From Comamonadaceae bacterium (GTDB taxonomy: Bacteria; Pseudomonadota; Gammaproteobacteria; Burkholderiales; Burkholderiaceae_C): a stretch of 64,000 bases of DNA. The notes beneath the pieces are model-generated. The model was given only the letters and a program-made list of their open reading frames with translations. It was not told the DNA's origin and searched no databases. Positions 31,926 to 42,406 of this stretch are shown here, one piece after another (position 1 is the first letter of the stretch; the number at the start of each line of letters is the position of its first letter). The DNA lies in NCBI GenBank assembly GCA_947442105.1, contig CANEVH010000011.1, positions 1-64,000 of the forward strand, read 5' to 3'. The position numbers and the translations under genes are program-made.

Positions 31926-32639
31926 ATGACGCTCAAACGCCGTGAATTTTCCCAAGCCGCGATCGCCCTGGTCGCTGGTTTTGGCACCTTAGCCCAGGCC
32001 CAGGCGCAAAAACCCGTGGCAGGCACCGACTACGCCGTGCTGGAGACGCCCGCCAGCGTGGACGCCCCGGCGGGCAAGATCGAAGTGGTCGAATTTTTTT
32101 GGTACAGCTGCCCCCATTGCAACGCCTTTGAACCCACGCTGAGCGCCTGGGTCAAACAGCTGCCTAAGGACGTAGCGTTCCGGCGCGTGCCAATTGCCTT
32201 CAACGCCAGCTTTGTGCCCCAGCAGCGCCTGTACTACACGCTCGAAGCCATGGGTTTATTGGAAAAGCTGCACACCAAGGTGTTTGCCGCCATCCACGTG
32301 GACAAGCTCAAACTCGCCACCGGCGAGGCGATTGTGGAATGGGTGGGCAAAAACGGCGTGGACGCCACCAAATTCCAGGCCGAATACAACTCCTTTGGCG
32401 TGGTCACCAAAACCCAGCGCGCCTCCCAGTTGCAAAACGCCTACAAGGTAGAAGGCGTGCCCGCCCTGGGCGTGGCCGGCCGGTACTACACCGACGGCAG
32501 TATGGCAAAGAGCATGGAGCGCGCCTTGCAGGTGGTGGACAGCTTGGTCGCCGACCTGCGTCCCGCAGCGGCCAAATCGGCAGCTCCCAAGCCCGCACCG
32601 TCCAAAGCTGCACCTGCTAAAGCGGATAAAAAGGCCTAA
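31926..32639 (+). CDS. dsbA: Thiol:disulfide interchange protein DsbA
   Basis: VVEFFWYSCPHCNAFEPTLSAWVKQLP; VEGVPALGVAGRYYTDG. Confidence 0.93.
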   Translation: MTLKRREFSQAAIALVAGFGTLAQAQAQKPVAGTDYAVLETPASVDAPAGKIEVVEFFWYSCPHCNAFEPTLSAWVKQLPKDVAFRRVPIAFNASFVPQQRLYYTLEAMGLLEKLHTKVFAAIHVDKLKLATGEAIVEWVGKNGVDATKFQAEYNSFGVVTKTQRASQLQNAYKVEGVPALGVAGRYYTDGSMAKSMERALQVVDSLVADLRPAAAKSAAPKPAPSKAAPAKADKKA

Positions 32640-32641
32640 GG

Positions 32642-32673
32642 TTCATGAGGGCGCGCGCTCTCTTGATCATGAA
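32642..32673. repeat. Palindromic element TTCATGA-N18-TCATGAA
   Basis: ttcatgagggcgcgcgctctcttgatcatgaa; same arms as elements at 51116 and 52246. Confidence 0.5.
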
Positions 32674-32829
32674 CATTTATTCACCTTGGTGATGAAAGTG
32701 CTTTCACCCTAAGTTCGGGCTACAGGCCGCAGTGCCCACACGGGGCGCAAGCGAGCCCAAAACCGGCCCCCGGCACTGCGGCACCTTGGCGAACCCAGGC
32801 CCAAGTGCCATGGCTACAATGCGCCGAAT

Positions 32830-33450
32830 GTGCCCATCAGCAAGTTTCGTGCCTTTATGAAAATCGTTTCCATCGCCCTGCTAGTGGCCTGCACCGTGCT
32901 CGCCCTCCCTGCGCGGGCTGAAAAGGCTGATCGCAACAAACCCATGAACGTAGAGGCCGATGTGTTGCGCTACGACGATGTGCGGCAAATCACCCTGTTT
33001 ACCGGCCGCGTGGTGCTGACCAAAGGCAGCATCACCATCCGCGGCGCCAAGCTTGAGGTGCGCCAAGACCCCGAGGGCTACCAGTTCGGCACGGTGAGCG
33101 GCAGCGCAGCAGAACCCGCCTTTTTCCGCCAAAAGCGCGATGGACTGGACGAATACATCGAAGGCCAGGGCGACACCCTGGTGTACAACGGCAAGGCCGA
33201 CACGGTGCGCTTTGAGAAAAACGCGCTGCTGCGCCGCTACCGGGGCGCGGTGCTGGCCGACGAGGTGAGCGGCGCCTTGATCGTCTACGAAAACCTGACC
33301 GATAAGTTCAGCGTGGACGGCAGCACGCCCGGCGCGGCGGACGCTCCCAAAGGCCGGGTGCGCGCCACGCTCACGCCCAAACCGGAAACCGCTGCCAGCA
33401 CCCCAAGTGCACCCCGCAGCCCCGCCACACCGGAAAGCAAGCCGCAATGA
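32830..33450 (+). CDS. lptA: Lipopolysaccharide transport periplasmic protein LptA (start may be the internal Met near 32857)
   Basis: KPMNVEADVLRYDDVRQITLFTGRVVLTKGSITIRGAKLEV; followed by lptB. Confidence 0.9.
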   Translation: MPISKFRAFMKIVSIALLVACTVLALPARAEKADRNKPMNVEADVLRYDDVRQITLFTGRVVLTKGSITIRGAKLEVRQDPEGYQFGTVSGSAAEPAFFRQKRDGLDEYIEGQGDTLVYNGKADTVRFEKNALLRRYRGAVLADEVSGALIVYENLTDKFSVDGSTPGAADAPKGRVRATLTPKPETAASTPSAPRSPATPESKPQ

Positions 33451-34226
33451 ACGGCGGCGCAGCCACGCTGCCCCCGGCGACCGCCATCGGCGTGCTCGAA
33501 GCCCAGCATTTGCAGCGCGCCTACGGCAAGCGCCAGGTCGTGCGCGATGTGTCGCTTGCAGTGCGCACCGGCGAGGTGGTGGGACTGCTTGGCCCCAACG
33601 GCGCGGGCAAAACCACCTCTTTCTACATGCTGGTGGGCTTGCTACGCGCCAGCGCCGGCGAAATCACCATTGACGGCCAGCACATAGAACACATGCCCAT
33701 CCACCGCCGCGCGCGCTTGGGGCTCGGCTACCTGCCACAAGAAGCGTCGATTTTTCGCAAGCTCAACGTGGAAGAGAACGTGCGCGCGGTCCTGGAACTG
33801 CAACTCGGCCCAGACGGCAAACCGCTGTCCAGCACCGCCATCGAAGCGCGCCTGATCGCCTTGCTGCAAGACCTGCGGGTCGAGCATTTGCGCCTCTCGC
33901 CCGCGCTGGCGCTCTCCGGTGGGGAGCGACGCCGGGTAGAAATCGCCCGCGCTCTGGCCACGCAGCCGCGCTTTATCTTGCTCGACGAGCCTTTTGCCGG
34001 CATCGACCCGATTGCCGTCATTGAGATCCAGCGCATCATCACCTTCCTGAAAAACCGCAACATCGGCGTGCTGATCACCGACCACAACGTGCGCGAGACC
34101 CTGGGCATTTGTGACCACGCCTACATCATCAGCGAAGGCCGCGTCTTGGCGCAAGGCACCCCGTCCGAGATAGTCCACAACGCCGAAGTGCGCCGTGTGT
34201 ATCTCGGCGAGAACTTCAAGATGTAG
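33447..34226 (+). CDS. lptB: LPS export ABC transporter ATP-binding protein
   Basis: GLLGPNGAGKTTSFYMLVGLLRASAGEITIDG; LSGGERRRVEIARALATQPRFILLDEPFAGIDPIAV. Confidence 0.96.
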   Translation: MNGGAATLPPATAIGVLEAQHLQRAYGKRQVVRDVSLAVRTGEVVGLLGPNGAGKTTSFYMLVGLLRASAGEITIDGQHIEHMPIHRRARLGLGYLPQEASIFRKLNVEENVRAVLELQLGPDGKPLSSTAIEARLIALLQDLRVEHLRLSPALALSGGERRRVEIARALATQPRFILLDEPFAGIDPIAVIEIQRIITFLKNRNIGVLITDHNVRETLGICDHAYIISEGRVLAQGTPSEIVHNAEVRRVYLGENFKM

Positions 34227-34232
34227 ACCGTT

Positions 34233-35834
34233 ATGCGGCAAGGCCTATCCCTTCGCGTTTCGCAGCACCTGGCGCTCACGCCGCAGTTGCAGCAGTCGAT
34301 CCGGCTGTTGCAGCTCTCTACGCTGGAGCTGAGCCAAGAGATTGAGCAAATGCTCGAAGCCAATCCGTTTTTGGAGATGGACCACGAGGCGGCTGAGCGC
34401 GAGCAGTTTGGGCTGGCGCAGGCAGACATGCCGGTGAGCGAAGGCGACCGCATTAGCGAATACGCGCCCAGCGCCCCGAGCGACTTCACCAGCAGCGCCA
34501 CCGACACCGTCAAAGACCAGGACGCCACGCCACTGAGCGCCGAGCCCGGCGAGGACGGCGTGAGCTGGGAGGGCGACGGCACCACCGAAACCACGCCCGA
34601 CGATGGCGAATGGGGCGGGGACGCCAAGGCGCGCAGCAACAACCTGGGCGACGAGGAAGACAAAGACGCCACCGAGCTGGCGCGCGTACAGGAGTCGCTG
34701 CAAGCCCATTTGCTGCGCCAGGCGCTGCGCTTGCGCCTGAGCGATACCGACAGTGCGGCGCTGCGCTTTTTGATTGAGTCGCTGAGCGACGACGGCTACC
34801 TGGAAGACCCGCTGGAGTCGCTGGCGCAAAGCCTGGCCGGTGACGACCTGGCACACATCGAAGACCTGGTGCACCACTTCACCGTGGCGCTGGGCCTGCT
34901 GCACAGCCTGGAGCCAGTGGGCGTGGGTGCCCGCGACCTGGGCGAATGCCTGCGCCTGCAAGTGCGCGCGCTTCTGGCCGATTTGGAAACGGATGCGCCC
35001 GAAACTGACCTCGACCAGGACGTACTAGAAGTGGCGCTGCGCATCTGCCAGCAGCCCATGGACCTGCTAGCGCGACGCGACATCAAGCGCCTGGTGTTGC
35101 TGGGCGTAGGCAGCGACGCGCTGGTGCGCGAGGCGATTGCGCTGATTGCGCGCCTGGAACCCAAGCCAGGGCGGCGCTTTGTGGACGTGGAGCGCAACAT
35201 CGTGGTGCCCGATGTGCTGGTCAGCGCCCTGCACAAGGCGGGGGCCACGCCGAAGTTTCGGGTGCAGCTCAACCCCGATGTGATGCCGCGCCTGCGGGTG
35301 CACGACGTCTACGCCAATGTGCTGCGCAACCACAAAGCCAGCTCCAGCCACGCGGGCTTGCAGCAGCGCCTGCAAGAGGCGCGCTGGTTTATCAAAAATA
35401 TCCAGCAGCGCTTTGACACCATATTGCGCGTCAGCACGGCGGTGGTGGAGCGGCAAAAAAGCTTTTTCACCCACGGAGAGCTGGCCATGCGCCCGCTGGT
35501 GCTGCGCGAGATTGCAGAAGAACTCGGCCTGCACGAGTCCACCATCAGCCGCGTGACCACCGCCAAGTACATGGCCACGCCCTTTGGCACTTTTGAGCTG
35601 AAGTACTTTTTTGGCTCGGGCCTGGACACTGAGTCGGGCGGCAGCGCGTCCAGCACCGCAGTGCGCGCCATCATCAAGCAATTCATTGCCGCCGAGAGCC
35701 CAAAAAAGCCCTTGAGCGACAACCAGCTGTCCGAAATGTTGAAAGAGCAAGGCATCGAATGCGCCCGCCGCACCGTGGCCAAGTACCGCGAGGGGCTGAA
35801 AATTGCCCCGGCGAGTTTGCGCAAAGCGCTTTGA
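34233..35834 (+). CDS. rpoN: RNA polymerase sigma-54 factor
   Basis: MRQGLSLRVSQHLALTPQLQQSIRLLQLSTLELSQEIEQMLEANPFLE; RPLVLREIAEELGLHESTISRVTTAKYM; CARRTVAKYREGLKI (RpoN box). Confidence 0.97.
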   Translation: MRQGLSLRVSQHLALTPQLQQSIRLLQLSTLELSQEIEQMLEANPFLEMDHEAAEREQFGLAQADMPVSEGDRISEYAPSAPSDFTSSATDTVKDQDATPLSAEPGEDGVSWEGDGTTETTPDDGEWGGDAKARSNNLGDEEDKDATELARVQESLQAHLLRQALRLRLSDTDSAALRFLIESLSDDGYLEDPLESLAQSLAGDDLAHIEDLVHHFTVALGLLHSLEPVGVGARDLGECLRLQVRALLADLETDAPETDLDQDVLEVALRICQQPMDLLARRDIKRLVLLGVGSDALVREAIALIARLEPKPGRRFVDVERNIVVPDVLVSALHKAGATPKFRVQLNPDVMPRLRVHDVYANVLRNHKASSSHAGLQQRLQEARWFIKNIQQRFDTILRVSTAVVERQKSFFTHGELAMRPLVLREIAEELGLHESTISRVTTAKYMATPFGTFELKYFFGSGLDTESGGSASSTAVRAIIKQFIAAESPKKPLSDNQLSEMLKEQGIECARRTVAKYREGLKIAPASLRKAL

Positions 35835-35844
35835 AAGACCTCCC

Positions 35845-37185
35845 TTGAACCAACTCCAACTCTTCCTCCCCTGCGCAGCCGGGGTGGAAGACTACCTGGC
35901 CCCCGAGATATTGCAGATCACCGGCCTGCCGCCGGGCTGCATCACCAAGCAGCGCGGCGGCGTGGCGGTGCGCACGTCCTTGAGCGACGCGATGCGCCTG
36001 AACCTGTACTGCCGCCTGGCGCAGCGCGTGCTGGTGCTGGTGTTGTACACCGAGTACCGATCAGAGGCCGACCTCTACCGCGCTGCCATGGCGGTGGAGT
36101 GGGAGCGTTGGTTCACGCCGCGCCAGAGCATCAAGATCGAGGTCACCGCGCAGCACAGTCCGCTCACCAGCCTGAACTTTGCCGCGCTCAAGGTCAAAGA
36201 CGCGGTGTGCGACCGCTTTCGCGAGACCTCGGGCGGCGTGCGCCCGGATGTGAATACGCAATGGCCCGATGTGCGCATTTACGCCCACCTGACCACCGAC
36301 GCCTGCTCGCTCTACATCGACACCTCGGGCGAGCCACTGTTCAAGCGCGGCTGGCGCGAGGACAAGGGCGACGCGCCCCTGAAAGAAACCCTGGCTGCGG
36401 CCATGATTGCCGCCAGCGGCTGGGCCTCGGGCGACGACGACCTGCTACCGCTGTACGACCCCTGCTGCGGCAGCGGCACGGTGGTGATTGAGGCGGCGCA
36501 GATCGCCTGCAATATTGCAGCCGGCTCCTTGCGCCGCTTTGCCTTTGAGAAGTTTGTGCCCTTTCGCGCCCCAGAGTGGACTGCGATGAAAAAGGACGCT
36601 GCCGAGGCGGTGGTCAAACCCGAACCCGGCCAAGCGGCGCTGATTTATGCTAGCGATGTGTCCTTTCGCATGGTTGACTTTGCGCAGCGCAACGCCCAAC
36701 GTGCCGGGGTGGCCGATGTGATCGACTTTCGGGGCGGCGACGCCTTGCAGCGCATGCCGCCGATTGACGCCGCAATCACCGGCGGTGGCGTGATGATCTT
36801 GAACCCGCCCTACGGCGAGCGTATTGAAGTCGGCGGCGTGGCCGGTGCCGGACGGCGCCAGGACGCACCTTCGCGTGACCGGCGCGACGACGACGCACAA
36901 CAAGCCCGCTTTGGTGCGCGCGAACTGGCGCACACCGAAGACGGCGGCGAATTCTTCAGCCAACTGGCCAGCCACTGGAAGAAAAACTTCAGCGGCTGGA
37001 GCGCCTGGGTGCTCACGCCCGACCTGAAGCTGCCGGGCAAGATGCGCCTGAAAGAATCGCGCCGCGTGCCGATGTGGAACGGCCCCATCGAATGCCGCCT
37101 GTTCAAGTTCGACATGGTGGCCGGGCGCATGGCCAAAGAAGCAGCAGCGGCCAAAGCGGCTGGCGCTCCAACCGCCGGCGACTGA
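35845..37185 (+). CDS. THUMP-domain class I SAM-dependent RNA methyltransferase (RlmL-like)
   Basis: LYIDTSGEPLFKRGWREDKGDAPLKETLAAAMI; LYDPCCGSGTVVIEAAQIA; MILNPPYGERI. Confidence 0.92.
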   Translation: MNQLQLFLPCAAGVEDYLAPEILQITGLPPGCITKQRGGVAVRTSLSDAMRLNLYCRLAQRVLVLVLYTEYRSEADLYRAAMAVEWERWFTPRQSIKIEVTAQHSPLTSLNFAALKVKDAVCDRFRETSGGVRPDVNTQWPDVRIYAHLTTDACSLYIDTSGEPLFKRGWREDKGDAPLKETLAAAMIAASGWASGDDDLLPLYDPCCGSGTVVIEAAQIACNIAAGSLRRFAFEKFVPFRAPEWTAMKKDAAEAVVKPEPGQAALIYASDVSFRMVDFAQRNAQRAGVADVIDFRGGDALQRMPPIDAAITGGGVMILNPPYGERIEVGGVAGAGRRQDAPSRDRRDDDAQQARFGARELAHTEDGGEFFSQLASHWKKNFSGWSAWVLTPDLKLPGKMRLKESRRVPMWNGPIECRLFKFDMVAGRMAKEAAAAKAAGAPTAGD

Positions 37186-37201
37186 GCGCAGCGCTAAGCC
37201 C

Positions 37202-37648
37202 GTGCCTCCGATCTCAAAACCCGCGCAGCCTGCCTGCGTGGTGATAGACACCAACATCGTGCTCGACCTGTTCGTGTTCCAAGACCCGGCCACGTTGGCC
37301 CTGAACCAAGCCTTGACCGCCGCCCTCACCCTAGGCCAGCCGCGCTGGCTGGCCACTGCCGCGATGCGTGAGGAGCTAGCGCGGGTACTTTGCTACCCGC
37401 AGGTCCTCAAACGCATGGCGTTTTACGTGCGCAGCGCGCCTGAGGTGCTGGGGCACTTTGACCGCCTCTCGCACACCGTGGACGTGGCACCCAAAGCCAG
37501 CGTGACGTGCAAAGACCCGGACGACCAAAAGTTCATCGACCTGGCCGTGGCGCACGGCGCGGCGCTACTGAGCAAGGACCGGGCGGTGTTGTGCATGGGC
37601 AAGCGGATGGCTTTGCTAGGCGTGCCGTTTGTGGGCACTGCGTGGTAG
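37202..37648 (+). CDS. PIN-domain protein (COG1569-like putative toxin), no recognisable adjacent antitoxin
   Basis: CVVIDTNIVLDLFVF...LARVLCYPQV...CKDPDDQKFIDLAVAHGAALLSKDRAV. Confidence 0.85.
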   Translation: MPPISKPAQPACVVIDTNIVLDLFVFQDPATLALNQALTAALTLGQPRWLATAAMREELARVLCYPQVLKRMAFYVRSAPEVLGHFDRLSHTVDVAPKASVTCKDPDDQKFIDLAVAHGAALLSKDRAVLCMGKRMALLGVPFVGTAW

Positions 37649-38051
37649 TCGGCGCCGAGGGCTTAACGCTGACGCCATCGCTACCGCTTCCCTTGCTTTG
37701 CGGCCCCTTCTTGGATTGCATGGTGAAGAATGAGCGCGGCTTGCTCTATTGCGCGCGGCTGTGGTTTGGGCGCCTTGTACGCGGCGTTCTTGTCTTTGGC
37801 TTTGCTGCCTGGCCTGACGCGGTGGTGCTTGCGGGCTCAGAATTGCGTCATTAACGCATCTGCTCGCTTTGAAGCCTTTGCAGATCGCGCGAGGCGCGCT
37901 CCGTGCTCGCAGCTGGCAGGCGGCTCGCCATTGGTGGGGCGGCTCGTTCGGCATCGTCTGCCACACTGCGCGTGCGCATGCGGTGACGATGGGAATGAAT
38001 CCAGGCGGCACTTGGCCCGCGAGGACCCAGGCCCAGACCAAGACCGTCTGA

Positions 38052-38846
38052 CTAGCACCCGGTCCAGCGCGGCGGTCTTTTTTCGGAAAAAGCCAGTGGG
38101 CCTTCTGCCGCGTCTTGCGAGCGCAGCATGGCGCGGTAGGTGGGTAAATCGCCGTGGCGCAGCGTTTGGTACGCCACCTCTAGGGTTTGGCCCTCGGTGG
38201 CACGGACTATCTCTTTGACTGCGGCCACGGCCAGGGGCGCGCACTGCACGATGTGCTGCGCCAGCGCCTGCGCAGCAGCCATCAGGTCAACGGGCGCCAC
38301 CACCTGGTTGACCAGACCCCAGCTTTTGGCCTCCGATGCGCCCATGCGGCGCCCGGTGAGCAGCAGCTCCATGGCCACCGCGCGCGGCAGGCGCTGGGGT
38401 AGGCGCAGCAGGCCGCCGGAGTCGGCCACCATGCCGAGTTTGACTTCGGGCAGCGCAAATTCGGCCGCTTCGCTGGCCACCATCAAATCAGCCGCCAGCG
38501 CCAGCTCAAAACCGCCGCCCATGGCCAGGCCGTTGACGGCTGCAATGACCGGCTTGTCCAGGCTGAAGAATTCGGTAAGGCCGCCAAAGCCGCCAGGGCC
38601 GTGGTCGGCGTCTATGGCCTCGCCCTCGGTGGCGCCGGTCAGGTCCCACCCGGCAGAGAAAAAGCGCCCGGTGCCGGTCAGGATGGCCACGCGCAGCGCC
38701 GGGTCGTCTTGCAATTGGGCAAAGGCAGCGTACAGGGCGTGGCTGGTGGCGACGTTGATGGCGTTGGCCTTGGGCCGGTCCAGGGTGATGGTGAGCACGC
38801 CGCCTTCGGCGTGGGTGCGAACCGCAGCGGGGGTGGCGTCAGACAT
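38052..38846 (-). CDS. Enoyl-CoA hydratase/isomerase (CaiD-like)
   Basis: [68 protein letters not shown]. Confidence 0.9.
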   Translation of the reverse strand: MSDATPAAVRTHAEGGVLTITLDRPKANAINVATSHALYAAFAQLQDDPALRVAILTGTGRFFSAGWDLTGATEGEAIDADHGPGGFGGLTEFFSLDKPVIAAVNGLAMGGGFELALAADLMVASEAAEFALPEVKLGMVADSGGLLRLPQRLPRAVAMELLLTGRRMGASEAKSWGLVNQVVAPVDLMAAAQALAQHIVQCAPLAVAAVKEIVRATEGQTLEVAYQTLRHGDLPTYRAMLRSQDAAEGPLAFSEKRPPRWTGC

Positions 38847-41205
38847 GGGGCGCTCCTTCGGCAATGGGGTCAACAACAGGGTCAATACATCGAATCAACG
38901 CGTCCACCGCCAGCACGCCGTAGGGCATGACCAGCACCGGGTTGACATCGAGTTCGAGCAGGCGGTCGGCATGGCTTTGGGCGTAGTCAGCCACAACCAT
39001 GACCGCGTCCACCAGCGCAGCCACGTGGCCCGCAGGCTTGCCGCGAAAGCCGCGCAGCAGCGGCCAGACGCGCAAGGACTCCAGCGCCGCCTGCACCTCG
39101 TGGCGCTGCACCGGCAGCAGCAGGGTGCGGGCGTCTTGCAGCAGCTCCACCAAGACACCCCCGGCGCCCACGGTGAGCGACAGGCCAAACTGCGCGTCGC
39201 GCTGCACGCCCACAATGACTTCGGCCACTACGTTGGTGGCCATTTGCTCGACCAAAAACTGGTCCGAAAGATGGGCCATTTTGTCCAGCGCCGCGTGCAC
39301 TTGGCTCGCATTGGCCAGGTTCAGGTGCACCGCACCGGCCTCGGTTTTGTGCGCCAACTGCGCGGACACGGCCTTGAGCACGACGGGATAACCCAAGTAA
39401 TCGGCAGCGTCTGCCACCTGCGCGGCGGCCACCACCTGGCCTTTGGGCACCGGCAGGCCAAAGGCGGCCAAGGTGCGCTTGGCGGTGGCCTCGTCCAGGG
39501 TGCGCGGGCTGCCCGCTTGCAGCGCTTGCACCGGCGGGATTTGCTTCAACACGGCCAGCGACCGCGCCGCCGCGCCCACTTGGGCCGCGTGGGCAATGGC
39601 GTCCAGGCAATCGGGCAGGCCGTGCATGGGCGCAATGCCCTGGGCCATGAGCGCCTGGGCGTAATCCTCGGGCAGGTCTTCGGGCAGGCTGGCGACTACG
39701 GTGGCGGCTTTGCTGCGCGCGCTGCCCCCTGCGCCTCCCACTGAGCCGCCTGATACGCCTCCCACTAGGCCGTTGACTAAGCCATCTACTGCGTCACTAC
39801 TTGCAATGCTGCCCAGCGCGTCACCGGCGTGGGCTGCGGCCACAAAGGCGTCTACCGTGGTGCCCCAGCTGTCCGCGCTGCAGCGGTCCAAACGCGGATA
39901 GTCCAGCACCAGCAGGTGGGCGTCAAAGTTGCAGTCCATCAGGCCGGTAAAGCATTCGGTCTGCGCCGCCAGGTCGCCCCAGATATAGGTGTGGTAGTCC
40001 AACGGATTGGCCACAGTGACTTTGTCGCCCAGCACCGCGTGTAGGCGGGCGTGCGCCGGACCTGGGATGGGCGGCATGTCCAGGCCACGCGGCTGCGCCA
40101 AGTCGGCCACCAGCGAGGCCTCGCCGCCCGAGCAACTGGCCGAAATAATGCGCTTGCCGCCCAGCGCGCCGTGCACGTGCAAGAACTTGCAGGTCTCTAT
40201 CAGCCCGGCCGGGTCGCGCACGCGGGCCACGCCGCAGCGGGCGAATAGCGCGTCGTACAAGGCGTCGGGTCCGGCCAGCGAGCTGGTGTGGCTCATGGCG
40301 GTTTGTGCGCCCAGCGCGGACGACCCGGCCTTGAGCGCCACCAGCGGCACGCCCTGGCGCAGCGCCTTGAGCGCCACGCGCGAAAAAGCCGCCACATCGT
40401 CCAAGCCCTCAATGTGCATGCCAATCACGCTCACGCGCGGGTCGGCCAGCAGCGCATCGACCAGGCTTTCCACGCTATTGCCCGCTTTGTTGCCCACGGT
40501 AATCAAATAGGCCAGCGGCAGTGCGCGCCGCTGCATGGTCAGGTTCAGGCCGATGTTGCCGCTTTGGGTGATGAGTGCCACGCCGCGCTCCACGCGCTGG
40601 CCGCCGTGCTGGTCGGGCCACAAGGCCACGCCATCCAAATAGTTCAGCATGCCGTAGCAGTTGGGGCCGAGCAAGGCCATATCGCCCGCCTTGTGGACGA
40701 GCTGCTGCTGCAACGCCACGCCCGCGCCGCCCACTTCGGCAAAGCCCGAGGCGTAGCAAACCACGCCGCCTGCGCCGCGCGCGGCCAACTGGCCCACGAT
40801 GTCCACCGTGGCTTCGCGCGGCACAGCAACGAAGCTGGCGTCGGGCGCCTGGGGCAGCGCGGCCACGTTGGGGTAGCAGGCGATGCCTTCCACCGACGCC
40901 CGCGTGGGGTGCACCGGCCACAGGTCACCGGCAAAGCCCAGCTTGCGGCATTGGCGAATGGCCTCTGCGGCAGCGTTGCCGCCAAACACCGCGATGTGGC
41001 GCGGTGAAAACAGGCGTTGCAACTGCGCGCGACCGGCGCGGTCTTGATCGTCGCTTTGATCGTCGTCTTGATCGTCATTCCGCAGGCCGTCTTGCGCACC
41101 GCTCGTCACACCGCTCGTCACACCACTTACCTCGCCGTTTTCCATCCGCAACCCGTCTTGGGCCGCGTGTTCCCCCGCCGTGGCTGGCGCTGCGGGCGCG
41201 CTCAC
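38839..41205 (-). CDS. Acetate--CoA ligase (ADP-forming)/acyl-CoA synthetase family protein
   Basis: [67 protein letters not shown]-terminal ATP-grasp-like region [28 protein letters not shown]. Confidence 0.88.
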   Translation of the reverse strand: MSAPAAPATAGEHAAQDGLRMENGEVSGVTSGVTSGAQDGLRNDDQDDDQSDDQDRAGRAQLQRLFSPRHIAVFGGNAAAEAIRQCRKLGFAGDLWPVHPTRASVEGIACYPNVAALPQAPDASFVAVPREATVDIVGQLAARGAGGVVCYASGFAEVGGAGVALQQQLVHKAGDMALLGPNCYGMLNYLDGVALWPDQHGGQRVERGVALITQSGNIGLNLTMQRRALPLAYLITVGNKAGNSVESLVDALLADPRVSVIGMHIEGLDDVAAFSRVALKALRQGVPLVALKAGSSALGAQTAMSHTSSLAGPDALYDALFARCGVARVRDPAGLIETCKFLHVHGALGGKRIISASCSGGEASLVADLAQPRGLDMPPIPGPAHARLHAVLGDKVTVANPLDYHTYIWGDLAAQTECFTGLMDCNFDAHLLVLDYPRLDRCSADSWGTTVDAFVAAAHAGDALGSIASSDAVDGLVNGLVGGVSGGSVGGAGGSARSKAATVVASLPEDLPEDYAQALMAQGIAPMHGLPDCLDAIAHAAQVGAAARSLAVLKQIPPVQALQAGSPRTLDEATAKRTLAAFGLPVPKGQVVAAAQVADAADYLGYPVVLKAVSAQLAHKTEAGAVHLNLANASQVHAALDKMAHLSDQFLVEQMATNVVAEVIVGVQRDAQFGLSLTVGAGGVLVELLQDARTLLLPVQRHEVQAALESLRVWPLLRGFRGKPAGHVAALVDAVMVVADYAQSHADRLLELDVNPVLVMPYGVLAVDALIRCIDPVVDPIAEGAPHV

Positions 41206-42374
41206 GCGCCGTGCACGCGCAGCATGGCGCGCGAGATGATGTGGCGCTGGATTTCGCTGGTGCCGTCCCAGATGCGCTCTACCCGGGCGTCGCGCCAGTA
41301 GCGCTCAATAGGCAGCTGGTTCATCAAGCCCATGCCGCCAAAGATTTGCAGCGCGTTGTCAGTAACCCGCGCCAGCGCCTCAGAGGCAAATAGCTTGGCC
41401 ATCGCGGCGTCCGAATCGGTCATGGTGCCCTGGTCGCACTTCCAGGCGGCTTGCAGTGTCAAGAGTTCGGCGGCTGCCAGCTCGGTGGCCATGTCGGCCA
41501 GCTTGAATCCTGTTCCCTGAAACTTGCCGATCGGCTGGCCAAACTGCTTGCGCGTGGCGGCCCACTCGGTGGCCATTTCCATTACCCGCTGGCCCCGGCC
41601 CACGCTGGTGGCGGCCACGGTCAGGCGCGTGGCGCCCAGCCACTGGCCCATCAAATCAAAACCGGCACCTTCGTCGCCCAGGCGCTTGTAGGCGGGCACG
41701 CGGCAGTCGGTAAAAAACAGCTCGCACTGGTGGTAGCCCCGGTGCGACACGCAGGCCGGGCCACGGCGCACCGTCAGCCCCGGCGAATTCAGGTCCACCA
41801 AAAAGCCGGTGATCTTTTTCTTGGGGCCGTGCTTGGTGTCCTCGACCCCGGTGGCGGCAAACAGCACCACAAAGTCGCTCATGTCGGCATGGCTGATGAA
41901 GTGCTTGGTGCCGTTGATCAGGTAGTCGGCGTTCTCACCTGCGCCGTCGCGCGTGGCCCGGGTTTGCATGCCGCGCACGTCCGAGCCGGCGTTGGGCTCG
42001 GTCATGGCCAGGCAGTCGTGGCGCTCGCCACGGATGGTGGGCATCAAATATTCTTCAATCTGCGCGCCTTCGCAAGCCCGCAAGATGTTGCTCGGGCGGG
42101 CAATCAGCATTTGCAGGCCGTAAGAAGCGCGCCCGAGTTCGCGCTCCATGAGCGTGATGCTGAAGTTGTCCAGCCCGCCGCCGCCCAGCTCGGCCGGCAT
42201 ATTGGCGGCGTACAGACCCACTTCAATGGCCTTGGCCTGGATGGACTGTGCCAGCGCGGGGTCAATCGCGTCGGTGCGCTCCACCTCGTCTTCAAACGGG
42301 TACAGCTCTTTTTCGACAAAGGCGCGCACCGTGTCGACGATCATGGTGTGTTCGGTGCTCAGGGCGAAATGCAT
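41202..42374 (-). CDS. Acyl-CoA dehydrogenase
   Basis: ERHDCLAMTEPNAGSDVRGMQTRATRDG; DNALQIFGGMGLMNQLPIERYWRDARVERIWDGTSEIQRHIISRAML. Confidence 0.95.
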   Translation of the reverse strand: MHFALSTEHTMIVDTVRAFVEKELYPFEDEVERTDAIDPALAQSIQAKAIEVGLYAANMPAELGGGGLDNFSITLMERELGRASYGLQMLIARPSNILRACEGAQIEEYLMPTIRGERHDCLAMTEPNAGSDVRGMQTRATRDGAGENADYLINGTKHFISHADMSDFVVLFAATGVEDTKHGPKKKITGFLVDLNSPGLTVRRGPACVSHRGYHQCELFFTDCRVPAYKRLGDEGAGFDLMGQWLGATRLTVAATSVGRGQRVMEMATEWAATRKQFGQPIGKFQGTGFKLADMATELAAAELLTLQAAWKCDQGTMTDSDAAMAKLFASEALARVTDNALQIFGGMGLMNQLPIERYWRDARVERIWDGTSEIQRHIISRAMLRVHGA

Positions 42375-42406
42375 GGTGCAGCTCTTTCAAATAGTCGGTA
42401 CGAACT

